Source: Planctomycetaceae bacterium UBA4732 (lineage in GTDB: Bacteria > Planctomycetota > Planctomycetia > Gemmatales > Gemmataceae). From it: 14,795 bases of DNA. Of this stretch, positions 1 to 8,885 are shown in pieces. The translations under genes were made by a program, and so were the position numbers. The stretch covers positions 1 through 14,795 of the forward strand of contig DHJA01000072.1 of the NCBI GenBank assembly GCA_002404095.1, written 5' to 3'. The notes beneath the pieces were generated by a model. The model did no database searches. It saw only the letters and a list, made by a program, of their open reading frames with translations, and was not told the origin of the DNA. Within the stretch, counting starts at the first letter, position 1; each line of letters begins with the position of its first letter.

Positions 1-313
1 GATCGCCCTCCGGACTCAAGACGCAGATAGGTTCGGTCTTGGAGCCCCTTTGGGCGACTGAGATAAAGGCCCGGGCGAACGTACTCGTGAGTCCTGGGTG
101 CGATGGCGCCTGCCATTCCGACAGTCCTTCAAGCGGCGGTGCGCAAACTTGGCAGGACGCCGTTGTCATCCCACCATCGCCCTTCGCCGCAAATCAATAT
201 GTCGCTTGTTCTTACATCGTCTACATAGGAGGGCATAAGACTTGCATTCCGCCCCGTTGAACCGTAAGGATTTTCCGACCACGGCATATTCCTCCATTGC
301 TTGGGAGACGAGC
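1..313. other. Leader region upstream of groES, no gene supported
   Basis: No convincing gene lies here; the short open frames show no family resemblance and no usable ribosome site. I looked for a CIRCE/HrcA operator (a 9-bp inverted repeat with a 9-bp spacer), which is usual before groESL in many bacteria, and found none. A small palindrome (ATGGC, 4 nt, GCCAT) lies at 103-116. A strong Shine-Dalgarno-like AGGAGGG sits at 227-233, followed 8 nt later by an in-frame TTG at 242 that could start an extended GroES. The true promoter could not be placed. Confidence 0.6.
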
Positions 314-607
314 ATGAACATCAAACCCCTGGGCGACCGGCTGGTGATCCGGCGTTTCGAGGCCGACGAGAAGACTACCGGCGGCATTATTCTGCCGGAC
401 GGCGCCAAAGAAAAGCCGCAGAAGGGCAAGGTCGTGGCCGTTGGCCCCGGCAAGCTGAGCAAGGAAGGCAAGCGCACGCCGCTGACCGTCAAGGCAGGGG
501 ACACCGTGCTGTTCACCAACTGGGCCGGCGACGAATTCAAGAAGGGCGCGGGCGATGACGTTCTCCTCATGCGCGAGGACGATGTGCTGGCCGTGCTGGA
601 TGTGTAA
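314..607 (+). CDS. groES: GroES co-chaperonin (10 kDa)
   Basis: This is the heptameric lid of the cytosolic GroEL folding chamber, 97 residues long and within the normal size range. The protein opens with MNIKPLGDRLVI. Residues about 17-34 form the flexible mobile loop with the hydrophobic GGIIL that docks on GroEL. VVAVGPGK and the NWAGDEFK region match the conserved beta-barrel strands. I chose the ATG at 314 because it matches the family N-terminus and has GGGAG at 303-307 at good spacing. An in-frame TTG at 242 with a stronger AGGAGGG at 227-233 would add 24 residues; this is less likely but not excluded. The gene is followed 73 bp later by groEL, the standard bicistronic arrangement. Confidence 0.97.
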   Translation: MNIKPLGDRLVIRRFEADEKTTGGIILPDGAKEKPQKGKVVAVGPGKLSKEGKRTPLTVKAGDTVLFTNWAGDEFKKGAGDDVLLMREDDVLAVLDV

Positions 608-608
608 A

Positions 609-660
609 GAAGTAGTCAGTCTGACTACTGACTACCCGAACATTGACACCTGACTACTTC
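609..660. repeat. groES-groEL intercistronic inverted repeats
   Basis: The 73-bp spacer contains GAAGTAGTCAG at 609-619 and its perfect reverse complement CTGACTACTTC at 650-660. A competing short hairpin forms from GTAGTCAG (612-619) and CTGACTAC (621-628) with a 1-nt centre, and another TGACTAC lies at 629-635. The repeats could fold in alternative ways in the groESL mRNA. A role in mRNA processing or in the GroES/GroEL ratio is inference. The end is just upstream of the groEL ribosome site. Confidence 0.7.
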
Positions 661-680
661 ACGAAGATGAGGGAGAAAAG

Positions 681-2315
<1,635 letters not shown>

Positions 2316-2319
2316 GATT

Positions 2320-2404
2320 GGCGAACGGCCGGCGTGAGCCGGCTGGTACAGGATACTATCAGCGATTACATCCTGTACCAGCCGGCTTACGCCGGCCGTT
2401 CGCC
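2320..2404. terminator. Long hairpin, likely bidirectional terminator or repeat element
   Basis: The left arm, 2320-2354, begins GGCGAACGGCC and is matched by the right arm, 2370-2404, ending GGCCGTTCGCC. The arms are 35 nt with a single G:U position and a 15-nt loop at 2355-2369. It fills the gap between the convergent groEL stop (2313-2315) and the lipoprotein gene stop (2405-2407) almost exactly. There is no run of T after either arm, so it is not a textbook intrinsic terminator. Its style resembles dispersed REP-like palindromes. It would at least block read-through and 3' exonucleases on both transcripts. Confidence 0.8.
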
Positions 2405-2791
2405 TCAATTCTTGCCGATCACCAATTCATTGACGACCTGCTCCACTCCCTGCGTAGACTCGGCTACCTCACCTGCCCGCTGTTGTTGGGCGGCGTCGAT
2501 CACGTTTCCTTGCAATCGGATCACGCCCGGCCCGGCCGGTTGCACCTGAATGTCGGCGTTGGTCAACGCTTTATCCCAGCGTAGGCGCACTGCCACGCGA
2601 GCCTCCGGCGTCGTTTCACTGATTGCGCCGCATACGGCGTCCCAACCGTTGGCGAGCTTGCCGTGCGACCCGCCCGCCATGTCGGTAAATTTGCCGGCGG
2701 TCATGGAGCAGATGCGCCCCAGACGGTCCACGTCCTGACCGCCGCAGCCGCAGACTAGTAACGCTAAAGCAGCCAAAGACCAGCGTTTCAT
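2405..2791 (-). CDS. BON-domain lipoprotein (OsmY-like)
   Basis: This 128-residue exported protein has unknown precise function. Residues 1-15 form a lipoprotein signal (MKRWSLAALALLVCG) with lipobox V-C-G-C, making Cys16 the likely lipidated residue. Residues about 64-126 look like one BON domain: ADIQVQ, then VIRLQGNVIDAAQQQ and GVEQVVNELVI, the pattern found in OsmY and other envelope or phospholipid-binding proteins. I chose ATG 2791 because GGGAGG lies 6 nt upstream and the signal peptide starts there; a TTG 18 nt further upstream (2809) is in frame but would sit on that ribosome site. It is divergent from asd and convergent with groEL, so it is probably monocistronic. Confidence 0.85.
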   Translation of the reverse strand: MKRWSLAALALLVCGCGGQDVDRLGRICSMTAGKFTDMAGGSHGKLANGWDAVCGAISETTPEARVAVRLRWDKALTNADIQVQPAGPGVIRLQGNVIDAAQQQRAGEVAESTQGVEQVVNELVIGKN

Positions 2792-2834
2792 CTTCGCCTC
2801 CCTTGCCAAACGACCGTTCGGTCTCCATCCTTAA

Positions 2835-2850
2835 CGTGAGTGAAATCACG
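2835..2850. promoter_or_regulatory. CRP/FNR-like palindrome between divergent genes
   Basis: CGTGA (2835-2839), a 6-bp spacer and TCACG (2846-2850) form a perfect inverted repeat with the same half-site spacing as the CRP/FNR consensus TGTGA-N6-TCACA. It sits in the 91-bp gap between the divergent lipoprotein gene and asd. A second small palindrome, GACCG-TT-CGGTC, lies at 2812-2823. Binding by a CRP-family regulator is inferred from spacing and symmetry only. Confidence 0.4.
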
Positions 2851-2882
2851 CATTCCGTCTTGTAATCGAAAGGACAATTCCG

Positions 2883-3908
2883 GTGTTGCCAAGCGTTGCG
2901 GTAGTCGGCGCGACCGGCGCGGTCGGCGAAATCATGCGGCGGGTGTTGGACGAACATGGGTTCGCCTTCCGCTCCATCAAATTCCTCGCCTCCGAGCGCA
3001 GCGCGGGCAAAACCCTCACGTTCAAAGGCAAAACATATCCTGTCGAGCCGATCCGGCCGGAGGCGTTCGCCGGCGTCGATATTGTGCTGTCCAGCACGCC
3101 GGCGTCGGTCAGCCGCGAGTACAGCCCCATTGCGGCGCGGGCCGGCGCCGTCGTCATCGACAACTCCAGCGCGTGGCGCATGGACCCTGATGTACCTCTT
3201 GTCGTGCCGGAGGTCAACGCCGACGCGCTGCGCCGCATACCCAAAGGCATCGTCGCCAACCCGAATTGCTCCACGATTCAAATGGTCGTCGCGCTCAAGC
3301 CATTGCACGATTTTGCGAAGATTAAGCGCGTCGTCGTGTCCACCTATCAGGCTTCGTCGGGCAAGGGCGCGACCGGCCTATTCGACCTGGACGCGCAGAT
3401 GGGGGCAATCGGCCGCAACGAGACGCCGCCATCAGCGAAGGCGCACGTCGCCCAGCTGGCAGGCAACGTCCTGGCTCACGACTGGAAAGCCGGCGAGGAC
3501 GGCTACAGCGAAGAAGAGTGGAAGATGATCCGCGAGACCCAGAAGATCATGGGCGATGAAAGCATCTTGGTGTCGCCGACGACGGTGCGCGTGCCGGTGC
3601 GGATCGGCCATTCGGAGGCGATCAATCTGGAGTTTTTCAATCCGATTACTCCGGAACAGGCGCGTGAAGCGCTGCGGCGGGCGCCGGGCGTGATCGTTTT
3701 GGACGATCCGTCCAAGGGCGAATCACCAACGCCACTGGCGGCGGAGGGCCGCGACGAGGTGTTCGTGGGCCGCATCCGCCGCGACCCGACGGTGCCGCAC
3801 GGCCTCAATCTATGGGTGGTTTCAGATAATTTGCGCAAGGGGGCGGCGTCGAACGCGGTGCAGATCGCGGAGGTGCTGGTACAACGCGGGTGGCTTCCGA
3901 AGCGCTAA
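2883..3908 (+). CDS. asd: Aspartate-semialdehyde dehydrogenase
   Basis: This enzyme reduces L-aspartyl-4-phosphate to L-aspartate-4-semialdehyde with NADPH, the branch point to lysine/diaminopimelate, methionine and threonine. The 341 residues fit the family. The NADP-binding GATGAVG is at 9-15. The catalytic Cys is C129 in NPNCSTIQM, and the general-base His is H243 in RIGHSEA, with R240 next to it. YQASSGKG at 155-162 is also conserved. The start is GTG 2883, with AAAGGA 8 nt upstream; the second codon is TTG. It is the first gene of a co-directional run with the PD-(D/E)XK-like gene, truA and aroA, and its promoter should lie in the short divergent gap upstream. Confidence 0.98.
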   Translation: MLPSVAVVGATGAVGEIMRRVLDEHGFAFRSIKFLASERSAGKTLTFKGKTYPVEPIRPEAFAGVDIVLSSTPASVSREYSPIAARAGAVVIDNSSAWRMDPDVPLVVPEVNADALRRIPKGIVANPNCSTIQMVVALKPLHDFAKIKRVVVSTYQASSGKGATGLFDLDAQMGAIGRNETPPSAKAHVAQLAGNVLAHDWKAGEDGYSEEEWKMIRETQKIMGDESILVSPTTVRVPVRIGHSEAINLEFFNPITPEQAREALRRAPGVIVLDDPSKGESPTPLAAEGRDEVFVGRIRRDPTVPHGLNLWVVSDNLRKGAASNAVQIAEVLVQRGWLPKR

Positions 3909-3926
3909 CCCATCCGCACTGTTTAG

Positions 3927-3949
3927 CCGCGACCCGAAGGGGAGCGCGG
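3927..3949. repeat. Short GC-rich palindrome between asd and next gene
   Basis: CCGCG (3927-3931) pairs with CGCGG (3945-3949), with inner CCC/GGG pairs around a GAAG-like tip. It ends at the G-rich ribosome site of the next gene (GGGGGAG, 3948-3954), so folding could mask that site. The form resembles a dispersed intergenic palindrome; copies elsewhere in the genome cannot be checked here. Confidence 0.5.
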
Positions 3950-3961
3950 GGGAGTCGCACC

Positions 3962-4825
3962 GTGCGGGAAGCGAAGGACCGCGGCAGCAAATGGCTATTG
4001 GAGCATCACGGCGACAGCGTATTGCGCCTGGCCGGCATCACTGGCTTCAATAGGTGGCGACCTGCGCCGACGGAACTGGTTCATCCGCTGGAATCGCCCG
4101 ACAGCGTCCTAGAAGTCTTCTTTCCTGGAAGCGATGAGCCTGCCCCGGTCATCGTTGAGGTTGCCACCTACCCGGAGCGTCGCGTCAACAACCAAATGGC
4201 GCGCGACGCGATGATAGTCCTACTCGCTCGCGATGTGTTGCCGACGCTCCTGACTCTTGTGCTGCATCCCAAAGGCAATCTGCGCATAACGGGCGATCAC
4301 GAATGGACGTGCCGGCCGGGTCGAACACGGTTGAGCCTTCAATGGCAGGTGATTGAGTTGTGGACGTTGTCGGCTGATGACCTGCTGGCGACCGGCGACG
4401 TCGGTTTGCTCCCGTTGGTTCCATTAACCAATATCAACGGACCGCCAGACGTTGTCTTGCGACAATGTCGAAATCGAATCGATCAAGCGCCAGAGGCAGA
4501 GCAGGACAACCTGCGCGCCGTCGCCCATATAATGGCTCAGATGCGCTATAATGAAAAGGGTCTATTCTCGATCTTCGGAGACCAACAAATGTTCGACGAT
4601 TCTCCGCTTGTTCTGGAAGTCGTGGAAAGGACGCGGCTGAAAACCGTGCGGGAAATGGTCTTGCAGAACCTGGAGACGCGCTTTAACGATCTTCCGCCTC
4701 AGATTGTCGAAATGGTGAACGCAGTCGTGGACGAGCGCCGTTTGCGCCGCCTCGGCGTGGATGCTGTGCGCTGTTCGTCTCTCGACGACTTTCGGGCGCG
4801 ACTGGTTTCGTCCTCGGCGCCGTGA
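3962..4825 (+). CDS. PD-(D/E)XK-like protein (Rpn/DUF-type family), function unknown
   Basis: This 287-residue cytosolic protein has no signal peptide. Residues about 35-110 resemble the PD-(D/E)XK nuclease-like fold of Rpn/YhgA-type proteins, with a D at 47 (SPDSVLEVF) and E66 in VIVEVATYPERR, then NNQMARDAMIVLL. The usual ExK lysine is not visible, since the motif reads EVAT, so catalytic activity is uncertain. The C-terminal part (about 215-287) is helical and charged. I chose GTG 3962 because GGGGGAG lies 7 nt upstream and the conserved part starts here (MREAKDRGSKWLLEHHGD); an upstream ATG at 3890 would overlap asd and adds unrelated residues. It lies between asd and truA, and its stop overlaps a possible truA start. 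Rpn relatives are linked to recombination or mobile DNA; that role is not shown here. Confidence 0.8.
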   Translation: MREAKDRGSKWLLEHHGDSVLRLAGITGFNRWRPAPTELVHPLESPDSVLEVFFPGSDEPAPVIVEVATYPERRVNNQMARDAMIVLLARDVLPTLLTLVLHPKGNLRITGDHEWTCRPGRTRLSLQWQVIELWTLSADDLLATGDVGLLPLVPLTNINGPPDVVLRQCRNRIDQAPEAEQDNLRAVAHIMAQMRYNEKGLFSIFGDQQMFDDSPLVLEVVERTRLKTVREMVLQNLETRFNDLPPQIVEMVNAVVDERRLRRLGVDAVRCSSLDDFRARLVSSSAP

Positions 4826-4836
4826 AGTCCTTGCTG

Positions 4837-5577
4837 ATGCGTAATATCTGCTTGACTTTATCCTACGACGGTTCCGATTTCTCCGGCTGGCAGACGCAGC
4901 CCGGCTTTCGCACCGTGCAGGAGACGCTCGAAACGGCCGTCGCCCGCCTCGGCGGATCGGCGATTCGCGCCAACGCCAGCGGCCGTACCGACGCTGGCGT
5001 CCACGCCGTCGGCCAGGTCGTCAACTTCTATACCGACCTTACAATCCCTATCGACAAGCTCGCTAAGGCAATCAACGCTTATCTGCCGCCCGACGTCGTC
5101 GTGCGCTCCGCCGAAGACGTACCGCAATCCTTCGACGCCAATCGGGATGCGAAATGTAAACTTTATCGCTATGTGATCCACGACGGCGCCGTGCCGGATG
5201 TGTTTATGCGGCGCCACTGTTGCCACACGCGGCGCCGGCTGGACGTGACGGCCATGGCGCGGGCGTCGGCGTCGCTGCTCGGCCGGCACGACTTCCACAG
5301 CTTCGAGACGGAATGGCCCAACCGCATGTCAAGCGTGCGGACGATCATGCACCTGGAGGTCCGCCGTATGGACGACCTGATATGGCTGGATGTGGAGGCG
5401 GACGGCTTCCTGTACAATATGGTACGGGCCATCGCCGGCACGCTGATGAACGTCGGCCGCGGCTACTGGCCGGAGTCGGAAGTGGCCTCGATCCTGCGGG
5501 CCGAGGATCGCCGCCGCGCCGGCCCCACGGCGCCGGCCCAGGGACTCTTTCTGATGCGCGTCACCTATGAACGGTAG
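4837..5577 (+). CDS. truA: tRNA pseudouridine(38-40) synthase TruA
   Basis: TruA isomerises uridine to pseudouridine at positions 38-40 of the anticodon arm of many tRNAs. From ATG 4837 the protein is 246 residues, normal for the family. The N-terminus MRNICLTLSYDGSDFSGWQ matches the first conserved block. The catalytic Asp is D52 in ASGRTDAGVHAVGQV. Later blocks include KLYRYVI, HDFHSFET and a conserved GFLYNMVR. A GTG at 4822, overlapping the preceding stop, would add five residues; the ATG fits the family better, but neither has a clear Shine-Dalgarno, suggesting translational coupling. It is 5 bp upstream of aroA. Confidence 0.98.
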   Translation: MRNICLTLSYDGSDFSGWQTQPGFRTVQETLETAVARLGGSAIRANASGRTDAGVHAVGQVVNFYTDLTIPIDKLAKAINAYLPPDVVVRSAEDVPQSFDANRDAKCKLYRYVIHDGAVPDVFMRRHCCHTRRRLDVTAMARASASLLGRHDFHSFETEWPNRMSSVRTIMHLEVRRMDDLIWLDVEADGFLYNMVRAIAGTLMNVGRGYWPESEVASILRAEDRRRAGPTAPAQGLFLMRVTYER

Positions 5578-5582
5578 CCGAA

Positions 5583-6974
5583 ATGTCTTCGATGCCGTCG
5601 TTTCCCGACAAGCTGGAAATCATACCGCTAACCCGGCCGCCGAACGCGACGGTGCGCGTGCCGGGGTCGAAGAGCATTACGAACCGGGCGCTGGTGCTGG
5701 CAGCGCTGACAGCTAAGGGCTTCACCTGGGCCTTACGCGGCGCGCTACAGAGCGAAGACACCGAAGTGATGGTCGAATGCTTGCGGTCGCTCGGCTTCCG
5801 CGTACTGACGGAATGGCCGGACGCCACAGTCTATGTGAATTCCGGCGAGGACGAGCCGACGATCCCCGCAACGGAGGCCGACCTGTACGTCGCCAATTCC
5901 GGGACCACGATGCGCTTTCTGACTGCGCTCGTCAGCCTGGGTCACGGTCGCTATCGCCTCGACGGCGTGGCCAGGATGCGGGAGCGGCCCATTCAGGATC
6001 TGCTCGACACGCTAGCGCAGATGGGCGTCATTATTCGCAGCGAGCAGGGCAATGGCTGTCCGCCGGTCATCGTCGAGGCCGATGGGCTGCGCGGCGGCCG
6101 CGTCCAAATCAAGGCGGATGTCAGCAGCCAGTTCGTGAGCGGCTTGCTAATGGCGGCTCCGTATGCCGACAACCCGGTTACCCTAGAAGTGACGGGGACA
6201 ATCGTCTCGCACCCCTATATTGATATGACGGTCCGGATGCTGAAGCAGTTCGGCTTCAGCATCCTCGAGATTCGGGGCGCGGGTGGGTCGATAAGCTACG
6301 ATTTCATCAGTCACCGCGGTCGGGGAAGCGATGAAACGAATCGCAAGCGCGCCCTAGCTGCCGCCGCGTATGACCGGCTCGACCCTCGGCTCAATTTGCC
6401 GCCCCGCGATTATTGCATTGAGCCGGACGCCTCCGCCGCCAGCTATTTCTTCGCCGCTGCGGCGATAATGGGCGGCCACATCGTTATTCCGGACCTTTCC
6501 AGAAAAGATCTCCAGGGCGATGTGTACTTCGTGGACGAGTTGGAACGGATGGGCTGCCGCGTGGAGAAGGCGCCGGATGCAATCACCGTCCACGGCGCTC
6601 AGCTCAGCGGCATCAACGCCGATATGAACGACATTTCCGATACCGTAATGACATTGGCCGCCGTCGCCTGCTTTGCCGAGGGGCCGACCACGATCCATAA
6701 CGTCGCCCACATTCGCCACAAGGAAACCGACCGCCTCGCCGCCCTCGCCACCGAACTGCGCCGCGTCGGCGCCGGCGTGGACGAGTTCGCCGACGGCCTG
6801 ACGATCACGCCGCAGCCGTTGCACGGCGCCGAGATCGAGACTTATAATGACCATCGCATGGCCATGAGCATGGCCCTGATCGGCCTGAAAGTGCCGGGCA
6901 TCGTCATCAAAAACCCCGGCTGCGTCGCCAAGACCTATCCCAGCTTCTTCGCCGACTTGGAAAAGCTACGATGA
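5583..6974 (+). CDS. aroA: 3-phosphoshikimate 1-carboxyvinyltransferase (EPSP synthase)
   Basis: AroA transfers enolpyruvyl from phosphoenolpyruvate to shikimate-3-phosphate in the shikimate pathway. Key residues are visible: K30/S31/R35 in PGSKSITNRA, N105-SGT-107, SSQF at 181-184, the catalytic pair D353 (ISDTVMT) and E381 (HKETDRL), YNDHRM at 421-426, and K450 near the end. At 463 residues it is longer than the usual 425-445. The extra length is an insert of about 28 residues near 245-273 (RGSDETNRKRALAAAAYDRL), just before the conserved IEPDASAASYF. ATG 5583 is used; an ATG three codons later is possible. It is separated from truA by 5 bp and overlaps the next gene by ATGA. Confidence 0.99.
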   Translation: MSSMPSFPDKLEIIPLTRPPNATVRVPGSKSITNRALVLAALTAKGFTWALRGALQSEDTEVMVECLRSLGFRVLTEWPDATVYVNSGEDEPTIPATEADLYVANSGTTMRFLTALVSLGHGRYRLDGVARMRERPIQDLLDTLAQMGVIIRSEQGNGCPPVIVEADGLRGGRVQIKADVSSQFVSGLLMAAPYADNPVTLEVTGTIVSHPYIDMTVRMLKQFGFSILEIRGAGGSISYDFISHRGRGSDETNRKRALAAAAYDRLDPRLNLPPRDYCIEPDASAASYFFAAAAIMGGHIVIPDLSRKDLQGDVYFVDELERMGCRVEKAPDAITVHGAQLSGINADMNDISDTVMTLAAVACFAEGPTTIHNVAHIRHKETDRLAALATELRRVGAGVDEFADGLTITPQPLHGAEIETYNDHRMAMSMALIGLKVPGIVIKNPGCVAKTYPSFFADLEKLR

Positions 6975-8872
6975 AAACTCGCATCTTTCTTACATTTTTG
7001 CTGTCTTCTTTGTGTTCTTTGTGTCTTTGTGGTGAATCTTCCGCTTCGCTCGATCCGGAGTTGAAGACGCCCTATCAACTCAAGGTGGTGCTGCACTTCG
7101 CCGACCATCGGCTGCTCACGCCCGTCTTTTGCGACCGCGTCGAACGCGAGTTGCGCGACGGCTTGCAGGCGTCGTTCGGCGACCTCGTGAACGTCGAGGT
7201 GACGCGCGAACACCCGCGCTTGAACGAGGTGGTGCGAAACGGTCTCAAGTCGCTGGGCAACTGGCTAGAGCGTTCGCCGGTCAAGACGCACTTCGTTCTG
7301 ATCGACTATTCCGGCGTCCACTATACGATCCAGGCGCGGCAGTTTGACGGTCTCACCGGACAACCTAGTCCCGTCGTGCGCCGCGATCGCATGCGCGACC
7401 AGAAGTTCGTCGCCAAGGCGGCGGCGCTATTGATCGACCAGGACTTCGGCCTCGTCGGCACGTTCGACGTTTGGCCGAAAGAGGATAAGCCGGGCGAAGA
7501 CAAGCCGGTCGTAGTGCAACTCAAGGGCGCCGGCTTGGGCGCGTCCCTCGACCGCTGGATCAAGAAGGGCGATGTCTTCGCGGTGGTGCAAATGCCGTCT
7601 GACGGCGCTGGTCTCGGTACGCCGGTCAAGGATGCGGTGTTGCAGGTCGAGACGCCGCCGGCCGGCGCCGACTCGACGTGCCTGTGTCGCACCTTCCGCC
7701 GCTACGACCGCCCCCTCGGCGGCGCGGGTTATCGCTGCGTCAAGCTCGGAACCGTCTCGGCGCCGCTGCGCCTTCGTCTGCGTCAGGCCCTACCCAATGA
7801 TCGCGACGGCCCGCTGAATGACGCTCTGTCCGTGCAAATCCGCCGTCATGGATTCGAGAATGAGGAAATGACCCGAAGCCAGAAACAGGCGGACTCCTTC
7901 GACGCTGTGGACACTACCGGAGACAAGGACGGCGTCTTTACCAACGTCGCGTTCGTCACGGTAATCAGCAGCGACGGCAAGGTTCGCGCCCGCGTTCCCC
8001 TGCCGATCCTCGACGATCAGCCGGTGGTGCTGGCCGTGAATGTGTCCGACGACGCCGGCTCCGAGCCGGTGTTCCGCAAGACCGCCTGGGAGCGCGACGT
8101 CACCAGCGTCTGGCAGGTGCAGAATGAGCTAGTGCGCGAAATCAACGAAGGAGCCGACAAGACGGAGAAGCGCGCCGAGTTCATGAAGAAGATCGAGGCG
8201 GAGCGCCAACGTATCCAGAGCGAGGTGGATGGCCTAAGCGCTCAGCAAGCGGAGTTGAAGGTTGGCCCGGCGGATAAGGACATGGTGCATCGACTGGATC
8301 AGGTCCGGAAAAGAGGAGCCGAGCTGAAGGAGTTCATGGCCAAGCTCAAGAAGATTGACGAAGAGGAAAACGATCCGCAAAAGAAGAAATGGCTGGCCCA
8401 GGCCGCGCAAGGTAAGCAGTTGGAGGCCGAGTGGGAACTGGCCAAGGCCATCGCGTTGTACGAGGAGATGCTCAAGACCGTCGCGCCGACTGAAAAGTTA
8501 AAGAATGAGTTGGCGGAACATCTGGTCGTTCTACACAAGGAGTGGGATCCACAAGGCGAGGCCCACATCAAGGCGCGGGCGTTCATCTATGACGTCTGGC
8601 CGAAGATGGACGACGCCGGCTTAATGGAAAAACTCCCGGAGGCAAGGAAGGCATACGATGTCTGTAAAGGAGTCAAAGACAGGGCGGGATTGATCTGGCT
8701 CTTCAAGGCGACCGAGGCCCATGCCGTCCGTATGAGTCAGGAACTGAATACCCTGAAACCCGATACTCGCCCCGAGGACGAGAAGGCGGCTAAGGTCATC
8801 CAAGAAGTGAGCAAAGACCTGATCGACCTGGCCCGCGACGCGAAGGCGTCTTTCGACGCAGCCGGCAAGTGA
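6971..8872 (+). CDS. Secreted coiled-coil protein, function unknown
   Basis: This 633-residue protein starts with an ATGA overlap on aroA, so it is coupled to it. Residues 1-26 (MKTRIFLTFLLSSLCSLCLC onward to SAS) form a signal peptide, partly encoded by a simple T/G-rich repeat. The N-terminal half (about 30-240) has a conserved-looking globular region around FVLIDYSGVHYT, VAKAAALLIDQDFGLVG and WIKKGDVFAVVQ. Residues about 375-480 are rich in E, K and Q and look like a long coiled coil. About 475-535 could form a TPR-like helical hairpin (AQGKQLEAEWELAKAIALYEEM). I recognise no catalytic motif and do not assign a pathway. It ends 13 bp from the convergent Uma2 gene. Confidence 0.9.
   Translation: MKTRIFLTFLLSSLCSLCLCGESSASLDPELKTPYQLKVVLHFADHRLLTPVFCDRVERELRDGLQASFGDLVNVEVTREHPRLNEVVRNGLKSLGNWLERSPVKTHFVLIDYSGVHYTIQARQFDGLTGQPSPVVRRDRMRDQKFVAKAAALLIDQDFGLVGTFDVWPKEDKPGEDKPVVVQLKGAGLGASLDRWIKKGDVFAVVQMPSDGAGLGTPVKDAVLQVETPPAGADSTCLCRTFRRYDRPLGGAGYRCVKLGTVSAPLRLRLRQALPNDRDGPLNDALSVQIRRHGFENEEMTRSQKQADSFDAVDTTGDKDGVFTNVAFVTVISSDGKVRARVPLPILDDQPVVLAVNVSDDAGSEPVFRKTAWERDVTSVWQVQNELVREINEGADKTEKRAEFMKKIEAERQRIQSEVDGLSAQQAELKVGPADKDMVHRLDQVRKRGAELKEFMAKLKKIDEEENDPQKKKWLAQAAQGKQLEAEWELAKAIALYEEMLKTVAPTEKLKNELAEHLVVLHKEWDPQGEAHIKARAFIYDVWPKMDDAGLMEKLPEARKAYDVCKGVKDRAGLIWLFKATEAHAVRMSQELNTLKPDTRPEDEKAAKVIQEVSKDLIDLARDAKASFDAAGK
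7005..7036. repeat. T/G-rich dispersed-repeat-like segment in signal peptide
   Basis: The segment reads CTTCTTTGTGTTCTTTGTG, then TCTTTGTGGTGAA, a run of degenerate TCTTTGTG units. Its complement would translate as TTKTQRTQR, which I recall from many spurious proteins around dispersed intergenic repeats. In this gene it encodes SSLCSLCLCGE, the hydrophobic core and end of the signal peptide. Confidence 0.6.
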
Positions 8873-8885
8873 GCGGCCGGGGCCG

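Noticed and set aside
148..178. Possible sigma-32-like promoter (CTTGGCA ... CCACCATC) before groES
   Set aside because: The -10 part matches poorly and planctomycete heat-shock promoters are not known to me to follow this consensus.
39..260. 73-codon open frame before groES
   Set aside because: It has a TTG start without ribosome site, no recognisable motif, and overlaps the likely groES leader.
2861..2866. TGTAAT as -10 box for asd
   Set aside because: A transcript from it would begin inside or after the asd ribosome site, and no -35 is visible.
6935..7213. Minus-strand 92-codon frame containing TTKTQRTQR
   Set aside because: That peptide comes from translating the complement of a simple repeat; the plus-strand gene explains the region.
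8874..8885. CGGCC-GG-GGCCG palindrome between convergent genes as a terminator
   Set aside because: The loop of 2 nt is too small for a full stem and no T-run follows.
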